This document shows positions 30,696 to 45,082 of a DNA stretch of 64,000 bases, piece after piece (the stretch's first letter is position 1; each line of letters begins with the position of its first letter). The position numbers and the translations under genes are program-made. The DNA comes from Cacajao melanocephalus (taxonomy: Eukaryota > Chordata > Mammalia > Primates > Pitheciidae), in the NCBI GenBank assembly GCA_963573385.1, contig CAUYLG010065568.1, forward strand, positions 17,049-81,048, in the 5' to 3' direction. The notes below the pieces were generated by a model. The model saw only the letters and a program-made list of their open reading frames with translations. It had not been told where the DNA came from and ran no database searches.

Positions 30696-31604
30696 CAGAG
30701 ACTGGGCTTCCTTGAAATATCCTCCACGAGCAGAGGTCCTGAACCCAGGCCAGGATCCAGATTCTTCTTGCCTCATTCCTGGCACAGCGGGTTGCCCTGC
30801 CTAGCCAGGATGCCTCCGCGTAGCAGCTGGAGACCAAGCAGCAATTAGATTTTCACAGGCTCCCACCGAACTTGGGCATTTGGCTCCGCTGGAGTCACTC
30901 CCCTGGCTTTTTCAGGGCCTCACCAAGGCAGAGCGCTGGGTGTTACCAGACCGGCAGTGGCGCCAATTAAAATGAGTAAGCATCCAGCATGCTGGGCGGG
31001 AGCCTTGCAGCTGAGCTTTGGCACTTTCACTTCCTCAGCTCTCCTCGTCTTCATGGGGGGATCCTGTCTGTTGCCTCAAGCCCCCTGCCATGAGATGCCG
31101 CCTCTTCCTGTCCCCCTGTCTGCCCTGCGCACAGGGCGCTGCCTCTCAGAATGGCAGTTGTGGCAGCTGGGTGAGGGCTGGAGCACCTACTGCGCTCCTC
31201 CTCCCCACTCGCCTTGGGGAGGGCTGAGTTCACATTTGCTCTGAGAGTACTTCAGGAGCCAGAACCGTGAATTTCTCAGCTCCCTCATCTGGGAGGGAGA
31301 ATGGGAGGGCTTGGATGGCTCACAGCAGCGTGCCCCTGGGGCCATCTTGTTGCAGTGTCCTCTGTGGGGAGGTTTCAGATGACAGCAAGGTAACCCAGGA
31401 ACATACCTGGAGTGACGTCAGTCTTGAGACAGCCCCCATGCCACCTTCCTGCTCCAGCAGCCCTGAACAGCCCTCCCTTCTTGCCCTTTGCTGGAGTGAA
31501 GTCTCTGGTTCGGGCATCCTCGACTCTTACCCTTCTCGCCGCAGTCAGGTCAGCCTGGGTAGGGTATGTGCAGTCGTAATCATGGCCCGTGGATGTGGAG
31601 CCCC
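30696..31604. other. Unique intronic DNA
   Basis: No exon or repeat recognised; open frames reflect local GC content. Confidence 0.5.
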
Positions 31605-31815
31605 CACCATGTGTTAGGCAGTGTCCAGAGCACTTTGCTGCTGCTATCATTTCGTGCTGCTTCCTAGCAGATTTGAGAGGCCATTGCTTTCAGTATCACC
31701 TTACAGAAGAGGAAATGGAGGCTCCCAGAGGATGAAACTCATCCAAGGTCGTGAAGCCACTTTGACCTTCTTTGAATCCATGTCTACTGACTGCAGAACT
31801 AGTCTCTTAGCTAAT
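31605..31815. repeat. MIR SINE
   Basis: TTACAGAAGAGGAAATGGAGGC in a MIR-like frame, decayed. Confidence 0.65.
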
Positions 31816-32764
31816 GTGCCCTCCACCGTGAGGTGGAGCTCTGGGGAAGAGGTAGTATTTTAGGCTGAATTTCTTTCTTTCCCAAAAGGCAGTTGGTTTC
31901 TATCTTTATCCTTTTTTTAAATTAAATTTTTATTTCCTCCAAGGCAATTATTCTAAATGGAGTTCCATACCTGGAGCTCCCTTTCATGTTGTAAAAATAG
32001 CACAACTGATGGCGTTCATTGTGAAGCTGTGTTGGATCATCCCAGAGAAGCCCCAAGACAGGGTGAGTGAAAACCAGACCACGAAGGACAGCCACACTCT
32101 CGCCATCTGCAGGAAGTAGGCTTTTTCCCCAATGCACGCCTTTCCGCAATTCTTCCTCTGCATAGAGGCATTTGGCTACTTTTTCCATCATGGTGGTTAG
32201 GACAAGAAAATGTGGGCAGAAAATGGGAGTTCTCAGGAGTCACGATTTGGGCGTGGGAAAGGAAGGATGAGGAGGAAGAACTTGGAGCGTGGGTCATGAT
32301 GGTAGATGCCCAAGGCCAGGTGGGCTTGCCGAGGGCAGTGACCTCCCTGAGGTTGCTGACTCCTAGTGGCGGGTGACCCCATATCAGGACTTACTGGGGG
32401 GAAGTCCCTGGACTAAGCTGGATAACCAAACCGGGGCCATTGGTGCTTATGTTGCCATTTGTACTGGGTACCCCTTATGCCTTGTTTGCTTTTTGTTCGA
32501 AATATTTATCTCCTTGTAAAAACTGCAGTTCTTTCCCTACCCCAGTCATGAGGCTCTGGCTCAGAGGAGGTATGAGATTGTAGCATGAGATCTGAGAGCT
32601 GGGCTGCCCTGGGGCCTGCTGGGCCAGGGGCATGCTGGGGACAATGTGCACTCTCTAAAGGGACAACTGGTACTTAACTCTAGCTAATCATTGTTATGTA
32701 GGATCAGAGGCAGATTGCTAGCACACCTGCCAGTTTTTCAAAAGAAATTAGAACCTATATATAT
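31816..32764. other. Unique intronic DNA
   Basis: No feature recognised. Confidence 0.5.
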
Positions 32765-32767
32765 ATT

Positions 32768-33058
<291 letters not shown>

Positions 33059-33990
33059 CAAGAACCTATATTTTTAATCAAAAGTCTTTTGATTCTTAAA
33101 TAATGGCAGCCAATTCATACACGTCTTCAATGTAGCCAGCTGAGTGAAATCTGGTCAGTAGGCTGCCCCATTCTCTCTAACATAGAACTTAACCGATTCA
33201 CCGTTTGATTTCTGTTTGGAACAGACTACTTCAAATTAAGGAAAAGTATACAAAACCAACCAACAAACCCTCCATGGCGCTGAGGTTATGTTTCTTTTCC
33301 AGTGGGAATCAGAACAGGTCAGGCAACCTCCTCTTTGCCACTACATGCTTTGCCCAAAGAAAGACCAGATTTCATTCAGGTTTGGAATCAAAGCTGGGGC
33401 TGCAGGGTAGAGGTGTTGAGCCAGGCCAGGCAAGGGGAGAGCTGAAGCCAGAGCAGGTGGGCGCCGCTCCCGGGAAATCCTGTATCATTCTTTCCTGGTG
33501 ATTCTTTCCTTCTTTGTTATGGTTCACATGAGGCTATGGGGCGCTCATTCTCTATTCTTCCTTCTTATCATGCAACTTCAGACCACCATCTTTTTTTTTA
33601 AAGTGATTTGATTCAGGCTGTGATCTTTTGTTGTTAGCTTGGACTTTGAGATGTGTAATAAAGATTCAAGTGAGCATTAGAAGTTTTTTTAAAAAGTAGT
33701 GGTTTAACAAAAGAAAAAATGGTGTAATAGCTAGTCTTCTTTTTTTCTTTAAATCGTCACTTTCTTGTCAACTGAAAAACTAAGTAGAATTTTTTAAATG
33801 GCCGCACATTTAGGACTTACAACAGCTGCCCTGGAAGTTAGAAGAAGTGCGTCAAATGTAGTTCCAGCTTGGTCTGGTGGGCAGTGAGGCGAGCATGGCA
33901 CATGCTTCTTTTGTGGTGTATAACTCTAGAAGGACCTAAGGGTGGTGGGCATGCTTCCCAAGAAGGTGGAAGATGGGGGCAGGAGGAGAT
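33059..33990. other. Unique intronic DNA
   Basis: No repeat or exon recognised. Confidence 0.5.
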
Positions 33991-34039
33991 GGCACATGTC
34001 TGCTTGGTGAGGCGTTGGGGTAGCATCCAGATTGGCTTT

Positions 34040-34325
34040 AGAGATCAGGTTAAGCTTGAGTGTGCTGAGTGTCTAAGGAGATGAACAGCAAGTAAAAGAC
34101 TCTCCCAGAAGAAAGGAGCAGCAGAGGAAAGGTATGCATGTGCTGGAGTGGGTAGCGCATGAGTCAGAGGGTTAGGGAGAAAGGTTGGATCCAAATCTTG
34201 AGGGTCTCCTTGCCTGCACCCCTAGAGCCATACTGAAGAGGAGCTGGGCCTTCGTCCTGGGGTGACAGAAAAGCCCCTGGGCACTTTAAGCAGGGAAGTG
34301 ACCATCGTTTTTTAGGAGAACGTCT
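34040..34325. repeat. Probable L2-type fragment
   Basis: GGGCACTTTAAGCAGGGAAGTGACC matches the common ancient repeat phrase 'TTTAAGCAGGGGAGTGACATGATC'. Family inferred. Confidence 0.45.
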
Positions 34326-34736
34326 GAAAATTCACTCACACTGCTCTGCCAAGAGCGGTTGGCAATGATGACAAGACCAGGCAGCATGGGGCGGCCCAGG
34401 GACATGGGGTACCCATTTTGTTTTGTCTGAACAGTGTTGTAAGAGGCAGCATAACCAAGGATGTGGTATGCACATGCAGCTTGGCATCTGCGTCTGCCAC
34501 CCTGCAGCATCCCATGTTTGTTACCCGCCTGGTGCCTATAGGCATTTGAGTCTGTAGCCCCTGGATGAATTCTGACGGGACAGCCCGGTGGCTGGAGATG
34601 ATGCAGCTCAGCCAGGGGAGTACAGAAGATCAACTGCGGACAGGTGTGACTTAGGGAGAGGTGGGAGTTTGGGGTGCTGGGGAGAGGGATCAAAGATCCT
34701 AGGGAGGGGAAAAGGCATGGGTTGAAGTAAGGAGGG
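34326..34736. other. Unique intronic DNA
   Basis: No feature recognised; a 135-codon minus-strand frame (34,286-34,693) lacks splice sites and known domains. Confidence 0.5.
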
Positions 34737-34823
34737 GGCTGCAGTGAGTTGAGATTGCCACTGCACTCCAGCCTGCCTGGGTGACAGAGTGAGACCCTAT
34801 CTCAAAAAAGAAAAAAAAAGACA
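34737..34823 (+). repeat. Alu 3' fragment
   Basis: Only the end of the right monomer, with a duplicated CCTGCCTGGG, plus an A-rich tail. Confidence 0.85.
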
Positions 34824-34884
34824 GGAACTTCTCTGAGACTCACACCATGGACGGGGCCAGAGACTAGCATGCTGGGGGCAGATT

Positions 34885-35130
34885 GGATTTGGGTTGTGGT
34901 TAAGAGCATGCACGCTGGGGTCAGGCCCACTGAGTTTGAATCGAGCCCTGCCTTGTCCTGCTGGGACTTTGACCACGTGATGTAACCCCTCTAAGCTTTC
35001 CGTAAAATGACACTAACATTAGTATTACCTTTTAGGATTGTTCTGAGGTTCATACAAGATAGCATGCCTCATACAACTAGCACAGTGCCTGGTTTACATC
35101 AGAATGAGCATTGGGTAGATGTCAGCCATT
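34885..35130. repeat. MIR SINE
   Basis: Near full length: GTGGTTAAGAGCATGCACGCTGG to CACAGTGCCTGGTTTACATC. Confidence 0.85.
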
Positions 35131-35520
35131 ATGCTTAGGGTCGGGGTCAGAGCAGCTGTATCCGTTTTATGGAGCTCCTAAAACACTGTTGGTAGGAGTT
35201 TGGACCTGGTTGAATTGGGCATGGGAGCTGCTAAATATGTTTGGGTCAGAAAGTACGCGATGACAGAGCGTCTTCCTGCTGACGTCTTGCCAGCTCGGGA
35301 TGCTGTCTCTAGCTGCCGTGATAACCCCTGAGCTTAGAAACCCTGGGGTGGGTCAGCCCAGAATAGGAGTTACTTTTCTCCCTGGAGACTGGAAGGTAGA
35401 TAGAGAGGAAACTGCTGGGCTGTTCTGCAGTGGTAGGAGCCAGATTTGGCATTTTTCTTTCCGTGTCCGTCTTTCTGACCAGTCACCGAACTTCCCTGGG
35501 TCCTGGAAGCTCAGCTCAGT
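35131..35520. other. Unique intronic DNA
   Basis: No feature recognised. Confidence 0.5.
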
Positions 35521-36180
<660 letters not shown>

Positions 36181-37140
36181 AGTTCAACTGCCTTCTTAAA
36201 AGGCACTCAGGAAAGATTTGGACAATGCTGAGCAGATGAGGACTTTCACAGGCTCACCTGGCTTGGGGCCCGGCCCAGGAGGGTGCTGTTTGATGAGAAA
36301 CATCCCAGCAGTATTGGGCACGGAGGAAGCAGTTAGTGAAAGAAAAGCAGAGCTGATGGGAGGAGGATGTTTGACTGTGCCCAGCCCTGCCCCACGTCTC
36401 CCACATTCCCCTTCCTAATGCCACCACACCCAGCTCTTAGGATCAGAAAGTCTGCTGAAGTTCCGGGGCCACTCTCCTGATTAAAAAAGTATGGCTTCTG
36501 TTTCCGGCAGATAAATTCCAGCTTTGTTCCAGTGCACTGACACAGCCCCTGAAAAACCCATCTCGGGTTGATCAGGAAGTGTTTTCAGACAGGCAGCCTA
36601 CCTCTGGTTTTATCATCCTCCTCCACGATAAAGTCTTGACGTTCTGCCTTTCGCCTTAGTGGAGAAACCTATCCTCACAGGCACACTTCTGGTATTGAGG
36701 AATTGGTGTCTTGGAATACAGCTTGGGTATTTGGATTGCAGATTATTAAAAAATTGTGATCTCTTTGCCCACTTAGTTTAGCTGTGGAAGCAAGCAGAGA
36801 ATATCATATTACTGCAACAGCAGTGCCGTTTTTTTTCTTAAAAAGCATGATTTAGGGGTTCAGGGAACCTCCTAGGTGAACCTTTCGGTGACTTCCTGCT
36901 TCAGCAGCATTTGGAAGACTTGCAGATATCTCCCGTGAGTGCCAGGTGGATGTGACCCTTGCTCTTTGCCCTGTTAATCCAGTAGCTGCATATCAGAGCA
37001 TCCTTTTTGCCACCTTAAATGACCAAATCTTCCTAGAGCCATTCTTGTTACCCTCTTGGGAGAGACAGCTTGCACGAATTACAGTTGTTAAGAATGTGTG
37101 CTGTAATGTTATAGATGGTTATCCTAATAGCTTTTGTGGA
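36181..37140. other. Unique intronic DNA
   Basis: No exon or repeat recognised; a MIR-like remnant follows at about 37,140-37,190. Confidence 0.5.
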
Positions 37141-37364
37141 GTTAGTGGTATTTATCCCCATTTTGCAGAGGTACAAGTTGAGGTGCAGTGAAAAAGTAAT
37201 CTGCAAAGGCAGACAACAGAGCAGTAGGGTTCATTCCTTCAGCATATGTTGATGGGCTGCCACGTGCCTGGCAGACCCCCCAGGCAGGCCCAGAAGGAGT
37301 TTGTGGTGCCCCTTGCCCTCTAATTTCAGCCCTGCTGCCTCTGTTTTCAGGCCTTGCCTAGTAG

Positions 37365-37829
<465 letters not shown>

Positions 37830-37908
37830 TAATTTTCTCATTTAAACCATTCACTACCAAACTGCCCCCTGGGCTGCCATGTCTCTTGCTTCTGATACCA
37901 GCCTGCCT

Positions 37909-38228
37909 TTTTTTTGTTTTTATTTATTTATTTATTTATTTTTGGAGACGAAGTCTCACTCTGTTGCCCAAACCCGAGTGCAGCGGCGCAATCTTGGCTT
38001 GGCTCACTGCAACCTCCGCCTCCCAGGTTCAAGCGATTCTTCTGACTTAGCCTCCTGCGTAGCTGGAACTACAGGCATGTACCACCATGCCCGGCTACTT
38101 TTAGTATTTTTAGTAGATACAGGGTTTCACTATGTTGGCCAGTCTGGTCTCAAACTCCTGACCTCCTGATCTGACCTCCTCAGCCTCCCCAAATGCTGGG
38201 ATTACAGGCTTGAGCCACCGTGCCCAGC
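37909..38228 (-). repeat. Alu
   Basis: Antisense, with a TTTA-repeat tail and a small GGCTTGGCTCAC duplication. Confidence 0.9.
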
Positions 38229-38487
38229 CCTTCCTGCTTTCTTTACCTGAAGTCCTTTGGAGCCTTCCCTAACCCATGAGGATAGTGGTTATGTTTCCAC
38301 AGCCTCTCATTCTCCAGGTATGCTGTTTACACCTCATTCTCTGCTCTCCACTGCACACAGACCCATTCGCTCCTTAGCACTGGGATGTAACAGATTTGAT
38401 GATTGAATCAGCGATTTGCTTTGTGCCATGATGGATTGTGAGAAAATGGAGTTTTGATGAATTAGGTAATTTAAAATATGGGTGGGA

Positions 38488-38777
38488 GCCAGGCACAGTG
38501 GTTCACCCTGTAATTCTAGCACTTTGGGAGACCAAGGCTCAAGGATTGCTTGAGGCCAGAAATTTGAGACCAGCTTGGACAACATAGTGAGACCCCCCGT
38601 CTCTACAAAGAAGTTTAAAAAAAATTAGCCAGCTGTGGGGTTACACACCTGTAGTCTCAGCTACTTGAGAGGCTGAGGCATGAGGATTGCTTGAGCCCAG
38701 GAGTCTAAGGCTGCAGTGAGCCATGATCACACTACTATACTACAGCCTGGGCAACAGAGTAAAACCTTATCTCTAGA
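38488..38777 (+). repeat. Alu, AluJ-like
   Basis: Plus-strand; the tail region has become a GTATATGTATACACATACATA stretch. Confidence 0.85.
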
Positions 38778-40100
38778 AATGTATATGTATACACATACAT
38801 ATTTCAAAATAAAATATGGGTGGGAGGGCTAAGTGTGGCAAGGAATCCTTTCATGGTGTGAATAATCCCCACTGTGTTCATCCAGCGTCAAGCAGGGTTT
38901 TGTGAATCCTGCTCCCCCGAGTTAGGGCTTACCCAGTTTGCAGGTTTCTTTCTTGTGTCTCCCTGATGCCTATTTGAGATGGCTGGGCAGGGAAAGGCAG
39001 GGCAGGAAGGTAGAGGCCTAACCCGGTGTAATGCCTGAGTGTTAATGGCTGTTGTTTTAGGGCCTGGTGTTTTGCACAGCTGTGCCTCTTTCTGGTCGTA
39101 CAAGTTTTGCAAAGGCAGGGACCACGTCTCTTCTACACATACTCTGGGTACATAATAGACGTGAAATTGCATATCTGGGAGTGAGTCACCAGTTTCCAAA
39201 AACGTCCAGGGTCCCAGGTGACTCACAGCTAAACCAGCCCCTGGAGCCATTGGGGGGTGACAAGGAGACTCACATGTGATCAGATCAGAAGTAGCCCAGC
39301 AGGACATGGCATTGCTGCCCCTAGGAATAGCCTACTCTTTGGATGTTCAGGTCTCTGCTTCCAGCTTTGAACTCCCCAGGAGCCCACACGTATCCTGTAA
39401 TAGCCATCTCAGCCCTGGGTGCTCAAGAACCTCCATCTGAGCTTCCCCACCACCACCCTACCATTTGTAGACTGCCCATCTCTCTTTTTCCTCTCTCTTT
39501 TTGTTAGATTGGGATTTTATTTTATTTTTTTCCTGATTCTTTTAGCTCTTGCTGAAAACCAGCTTGGGCAGAGCGACCTGTGCTCAGTGCTGGCTAATGG
39601 CTTGGAGCCGCTCCAAGTTGCCGGCTGCGCTGCCTTTCACTTGTGGGTGGTCGTCGACAAGCGTGGTATCTTCTCTCTGGGACTCTCGAGGGGCCTCTCT
39701 TCTTGCGGGCTCGGCTGTTCACACTTGGCTGGCCTGCCTGGTTGTTTGGAATCGCAGTTTTTACTGCACAGCCTGGAGCCAGTCTGGTAGCCTCAACAGG
39801 GCCTGGATTTTATGAGGTACTGAAGTCCACTCAGCCTCCAGCCTAGTTGGCCCATTTGATTTTGTTGCATGTTGTTTTTCTCTATTTCCACTTGGAGACC
39901 GGACACCGTGCAGAGTGTGTGGGGACACAGAAGTCTAGAGGTGGAGCTGGCCTGGGAGATTCTTAGGCTGTGATGAATGTGTGCCTGTTGAGGAGTGATG
40001 GTACCTGCTGATGTCTACGACAGGTGAACATTTCCTGAGTGTCGCTCAGTTGACTGCAAAGGATAGGGTTGAATTTCTGGCTTCCTCTCTTGATAGCTGA
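38778..40100. other. Unique intronic DNA
   Basis: No repeat family recognised. Overlapping plus-strand frames at 39,419-39,846 have no domain or splice support. Confidence 0.5.
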
Positions 40101-40104
40101 ACAT

Positions 40105-40215
40105 CCTTGAATGAGGAGCTAAGGCTGTTTTTCCTAAGATGCAGTTTCTTCATCTGTAGAATGGGGATGCGAATGTCTGCAGTCAGAGTCTCAGCCCATG
40201 AGTAGGTAATTGAAG
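40105..40215. repeat. MIR fragment
   Basis: CAGTTTCTTCATCTGTAGAATGGGGATGCG core. Confidence 0.75.
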
Positions 40216-40387
40216 GACTTTCTGCGCTGAGGATGTGAATCTTTCTCCCAGTTCCTTGTAAGTATGTGTTGGTGGTTTGCATTTCCTTAGGTGTTGTAGC
40301 AGTCGAGGGGCTGTAGTTGACTTCCTTGATTACCATTCCTGTTGTGTTGCAGGGAGAATTAAGAATCAAGCAGCTCCATCTCCTGCC

Positions 40388-40695
<308 letters not shown>

Positions 40696-41393
40696 CTCCT
40701 GCTCATTCTTTAGGGTGGCTTCTTGATTTCCACTGTATTTTCTTTTATTCACAATGCTGCTTTTGGGCTGCCTTCCCCACCAACAGAAAGGGAAACTGAG
40801 GCAAAAGGAAGAGAAGGCTGAGGGCAGTCCCTGGCCACTGACTGCATAGGAATTCGGGGCCCTAGAGAAGTGGCGGGCCTAGGCCGTCAAGCTCTCTGTG
40901 GGATGTAGATGTCCCCCACCTGTCACTTCCCCGAGGTGCCCGTGCCTCATGGCCACCACACCCCTTGTTGCTCTTCTTCTGAGCGACAGCAGGCTCTTCT
41001 TCAAGCAGGAGCAGCAGGTCCAGGTGCTGGGGTGTGGCCAGTGTTCATGGACGCTGGGTCCAGCCCACCCCCAGGTGCTCCTGGCTAAAGGCTAGAGCGG
41101 ATCTGTGCTGAGTGGACGCCATCAGTTGATACATCAGTAGCCTTCATGCAGGTTGAGTCTCAAGCCAAACTTGTTCTTCCGAGCACTGGCTTTCTGCTAA
41201 TCTCTTGCAGGGGAACCAGAGAGCCCCAGTGCACAGTGAAAAATGCCTTTAATCTCCGTTTGCTCTTCTCCAGCTCCCTTCCCTGTCCCTGGGTGTTTCA
41301 CAATTAGCATTTCAGATGCTTCCAAGTGAATACGGAACAGATGTTCGCACAGGTGCTGTACTCTTCACTGGGTAAACAGTGGCGTTTGCATGC

Positions 41394-41396
<3 letters not shown>
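40696..41396. other. Unique intronic DNA
   Basis: No feature recognised. Confidence 0.5.

Positions 41397-41433
<37 letters not shown>
41397..41433. repeat. (TG)n microsatellite, about 18 units
   Basis: Uninterrupted TG repeat; likely length-polymorphic and capable of Z-DNA. Confidence 0.97.
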
Positions 41434-41434
<1 letters not shown>

Positions 41435-42054
41435 TATGAGACAGCAGGAAGCGTAGGGCCTTTACAGATGTTTTTTAAAGCATCTGAAACACTTTACACA
41501 TGATGCATACTTAATAAATACTTTGTGAGTGAGTGAGCAGCGGCAGGGAAAGCCCTTTGTTTCATGATAAACCCAGTGGCGTGGGAGCAGGAAGTACAAT
41601 TCCAAGTTGGGTCTTGAAATTCATGGACTAAAGAAGGAGAAGTCATGTCCTGCTTCACCAAGAAATGACCCGTGGACATCTGGCAAACCGTGGGGCAGGC
41701 TGTAGGGGCAAGACACAGTTCTCCATCTCAGGAAGGAGGATTAGACAATAAAAATGACCATGGTGGCCCCTGGCAATTTAACCTGCCTCGCGAACGTGAG
41801 CTGGCCACGGCTCCCCTGGAAAAAGGAACTTGCGGTTTTGCCCGTGCAGAATGTTTGTAGATGAGTTAGGGAGTTACAGGACCGACCTCCTTGGCTATGT
41901 CTTTCCAGGTAGCCACCTGGTCAGGTTGCTCCACACCATTAGTCCCCAGTGGCTCAAGGCTAGGCTCTCGGCATGGCTTTCTGCCTGACCCACACCTCCA
42001 GCCTTGAGGAAACAGTGGCGGGAGAGGCGAGGGCTTGGCTGCCCATTGTTTCTT

Positions 42055-42240
42055 CCCTCTGTGGCCTTGGGCAAGTCACTCAGCCTCTCTGGGCCTTAGT
42101 TTCCCCCTCTGTAAACTGGGGATAATAATCAAGCCTTGTTTGTAGGGGTTTTGTACGCTTAGAAGAATTAATTAATGTAAAGCCCTTACGACTGTGTCTG
42201 GTGTGTCGTTAAGTACTGAGTGCGAGCTGCGGCTGTTACC
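42055..42240. repeat. MIR SINE
   Basis: GTGGCCTTGGGCAAGTCACTCAGC core and decayed tail. Confidence 0.85.
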
Positions 42241-42334
42241 ATTGCCCGCTGCATCATCCTGGTCTCTGGTCTCTGGCGCTTTAAGCTTTAGAATTACTGA
42301 ATCCCCTGTAGTTCCCCAGGCGTGCCCTGCTGTT

Positions 42335-42624
<290 letters not shown>

Positions 42625-43860
42625 TACTTCCTCCCGTTCTCTCTCCCAAATTACCGTGTGATTTATGAAGACTAGAGAGGTATTCTCAAGGCAGTGTTTG
42701 CAACCTCAGGTTGTCTGCTGGGAGTTCCTCATGTGGACAGTTACGGAGTGGGCGCCACAGGCTGCAATCATGAGCCCGGCAGATTCGATATGCTCATTTC
42801 CCAACCCCTCTTTCTGCCTGCAGTTCTTCTCTGCCGCCTCCCAAGGGCCTGTTTCTGATCTGCACCCCTCCTGCCTTTCCACGTCCCTTGCTCTCCATTT
42901 ATAGCATTGCTGTTCCCTTCCTTGCTCCATTTCCTGCCAGTTCCAGGCTCCCTGGGCCTGGCCTCATGGAAGACAGGGAATCCCTCTGGACCTGGCCACT
43001 TCAGTCCCTGTCAGGTGGCCGGAAACAGAGTTGGAGGAGACACAGGACATTATCCTGACCACTTTCACACCAGAGTCCTTCCCTCTAGAACAGGGCTTGA
43101 CCCGTGGTACTGCCCCGTTGAGCCTTTCTTTTTTCCTTTCCTCCTTTGGCTTCAGCCTTTGGCAGGACAGATTTTGGGCTGGAGGCCAGCAATTCAACTG
43201 TGGGAGGGCTCTGTGCCAGTTCTTGCCTTTCTGGAGGTCGGTGCATTTGCCCAGGGCTCTGCCTGGGTTTGGAGCCTTTGCTAACATGTGTCAATAATGT
43301 GGCTCTACCTTCCACACCATCTTGCAGCCAATTATCAGAAAGAGAAGGCCCGAGAGGGGGACGTGCATTTTGCTTTCTTTTGGCATAGCGTCTCATGCTA
43401 GATTTTTATCTGGGGGCCTTTGAAGAGCCAGCCGGCACAGAAGCACGGCGGCGACGCTGTGCCTGGAAAACTCATCAGTGTCACTCTGGTTTATTTTCCT
43501 CTCCTCTTTGAGCTCTTTCCCATGGAGTGGGGCTCTCAGTGACAACTGGCAAGCGGCGGGGTGGCTGCTCGTTGTCATTCTGGTAGGCGCTGGTTTCCGG
43601 AGGACTCTGAGCACTTTGTGGGTATTTGCATTTGTTTCTGCGATGCCCGGAGCACGGTTGGCACTGGTCCCAGTTTCTGGATGAAGAAACTGAGGCTCTG
43701 GGGATTAAGATCATGAACTAGGGGGAGCAGAGGGGGCACAGCTGGAGTGAGCTTGGGTGTCCAGGGTTCCGTTCTGTCTCACAGAGAATGTACGAGGGTG
43801 TGCGTATGTGTGTGTTTGAGAATGTGTGAGGCTGTGTGTGTTTAAGAAAATGAGAATGAG
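42625..43860. other. Unique intronic DNA with a MIR scrap at about 43,675-43,705
   Basis: Several open frames on both strands but no splice-bounded exon or known domain. GTGTGTGTTTGAGAATGTGTGAGG at 43,809 on is low complexity. Confidence 0.5.
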
Positions 43861-45082
43861 GCTGGGCACGGTGGCTCATGCCTGTAATCCCAGCACTTTG
43901 GGAGGCTGAGCTGGGTGGGTGGCTTGAATCCAGGAGTTGGAGACCAGGCTGGGGAACATGGTGATGAAACCTCGTCTCTACAAAAAAATACAAAAAATTA
44001 GCCGAGCTTGGTGATGCATGCCTGTAGTCCCAGCTACTTGGGAGGCTGAGGAAGGAGGATCAATTGAACCCAGGAGGTAAAGGCTACGGTGAGCCATGAT
44101 TGCACCACTGCACTGGGCGACAGAGTGAGACCCTGTTGTAGGGTCCAGCCCTATAGGGTTCTGTGAGCTGCTCCCGGCTGGTGTGGAAAAATGAGGAATT
44201 GTAGAAATAAAAGGCATAAGACACGGAGATCGAGAAAAGAGAGTTTGGGCCTAGGGATCCACTGCTACCCAAATCGCAGACCAGCAGTGGCCCTGAATGC
44301 TGGGACGCTCTCACTTTTATTGAGTTGCAAATCTGGGGACAGGGTAGGTAGGGCATGGCAGTGATAGGGTCAAGTACATCCCATCATTCAGGTAGGGGCT
44401 CAGGAATTTCTGGCACCCGAAGTGAGGTAAGGAGCATAATGCATCAGTACTTTTTCCATACTTATCAAGAAAGATCTAAAACATTAAGATTTACATTACT
44501 ATTAATGATTATCTTTTCTAAGAAAAAAGGAACCACGTGCAGAAGCAGAACATAAGAGTAGACATGGAACGTGAGCACTGAAGCACAGCATCACACAGAG
44601 ACAGTTAACCCCTGGATGTCTGTGGGCCTCCCTGACAGCCGTCAGGCCTTATCACAAGAGCTTGGAGAAGTGGAATTTTCTCCAAACTTCCCCAGGAAGG
44701 AGATGTCTTGGCCATTTTGGACATCTCCTTCCCTTGCTGGCTAAACAGCAGGCTCTTTCCCAGTGCTGGTGCTGCTGCACAGCCCAGGCGCCCTCCAGCA
44801 GCCCTTATGCGGGCATGACAGAGGGCTTAGAGCATCTTGCCTTAGTGTCATTCATTTCACAATGTCACTCAGGTACACACTTCTGACATGAGAGGTGTTA
44901 GTAAAAGAATTAAGATCACCTATGAATAACTAAGAACATGTATGAATAGCTAATAACTACTATGGTTATATTTCTAGTTACTTTCTTCTTCATTATTTAT
45001 ATGGAAATAGGCTGAGGCCTTTTGCTTCTGCCTCAGCACTTACGGGCTCTCCATAAAAAGAAAGAAAGAAAACAAGACTGGA
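43861..45082 (+). repeat. Alu (host) split by an LTR
   Basis: Plus-strand Alu reaches GTGAGACCCTGT at about 44,151. Its expected tail (CTCCATAAAAAGAAAGAAAG) appears at about 45,049-45,078, after the LTR. Confidence 0.75.
44152..45048 (-). repeat. Solo LTR (ERV, minus strand) inserted in an Alu
   Basis: About 0.9 kb beginning TGTAGGGTCCAGCCCTA on the plus strand, that is, ending ...GGGCTGGACCCTACA on the minus strand like an LTR 3' end, with TGTCTTATGCCTTTTATTTC before it. An ERVK-type family is likely; the exact family is unassigned. No internal viral genes. Confidence 0.65.

Noticed and set aside
39419..39846. Three overlapping plus-strand frames (67-123 codons) with a hydrophobic stretch
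   Set aside because: Hydrophobicity comes from a T-rich tract; no initiation or splice context and frames compete with each other.
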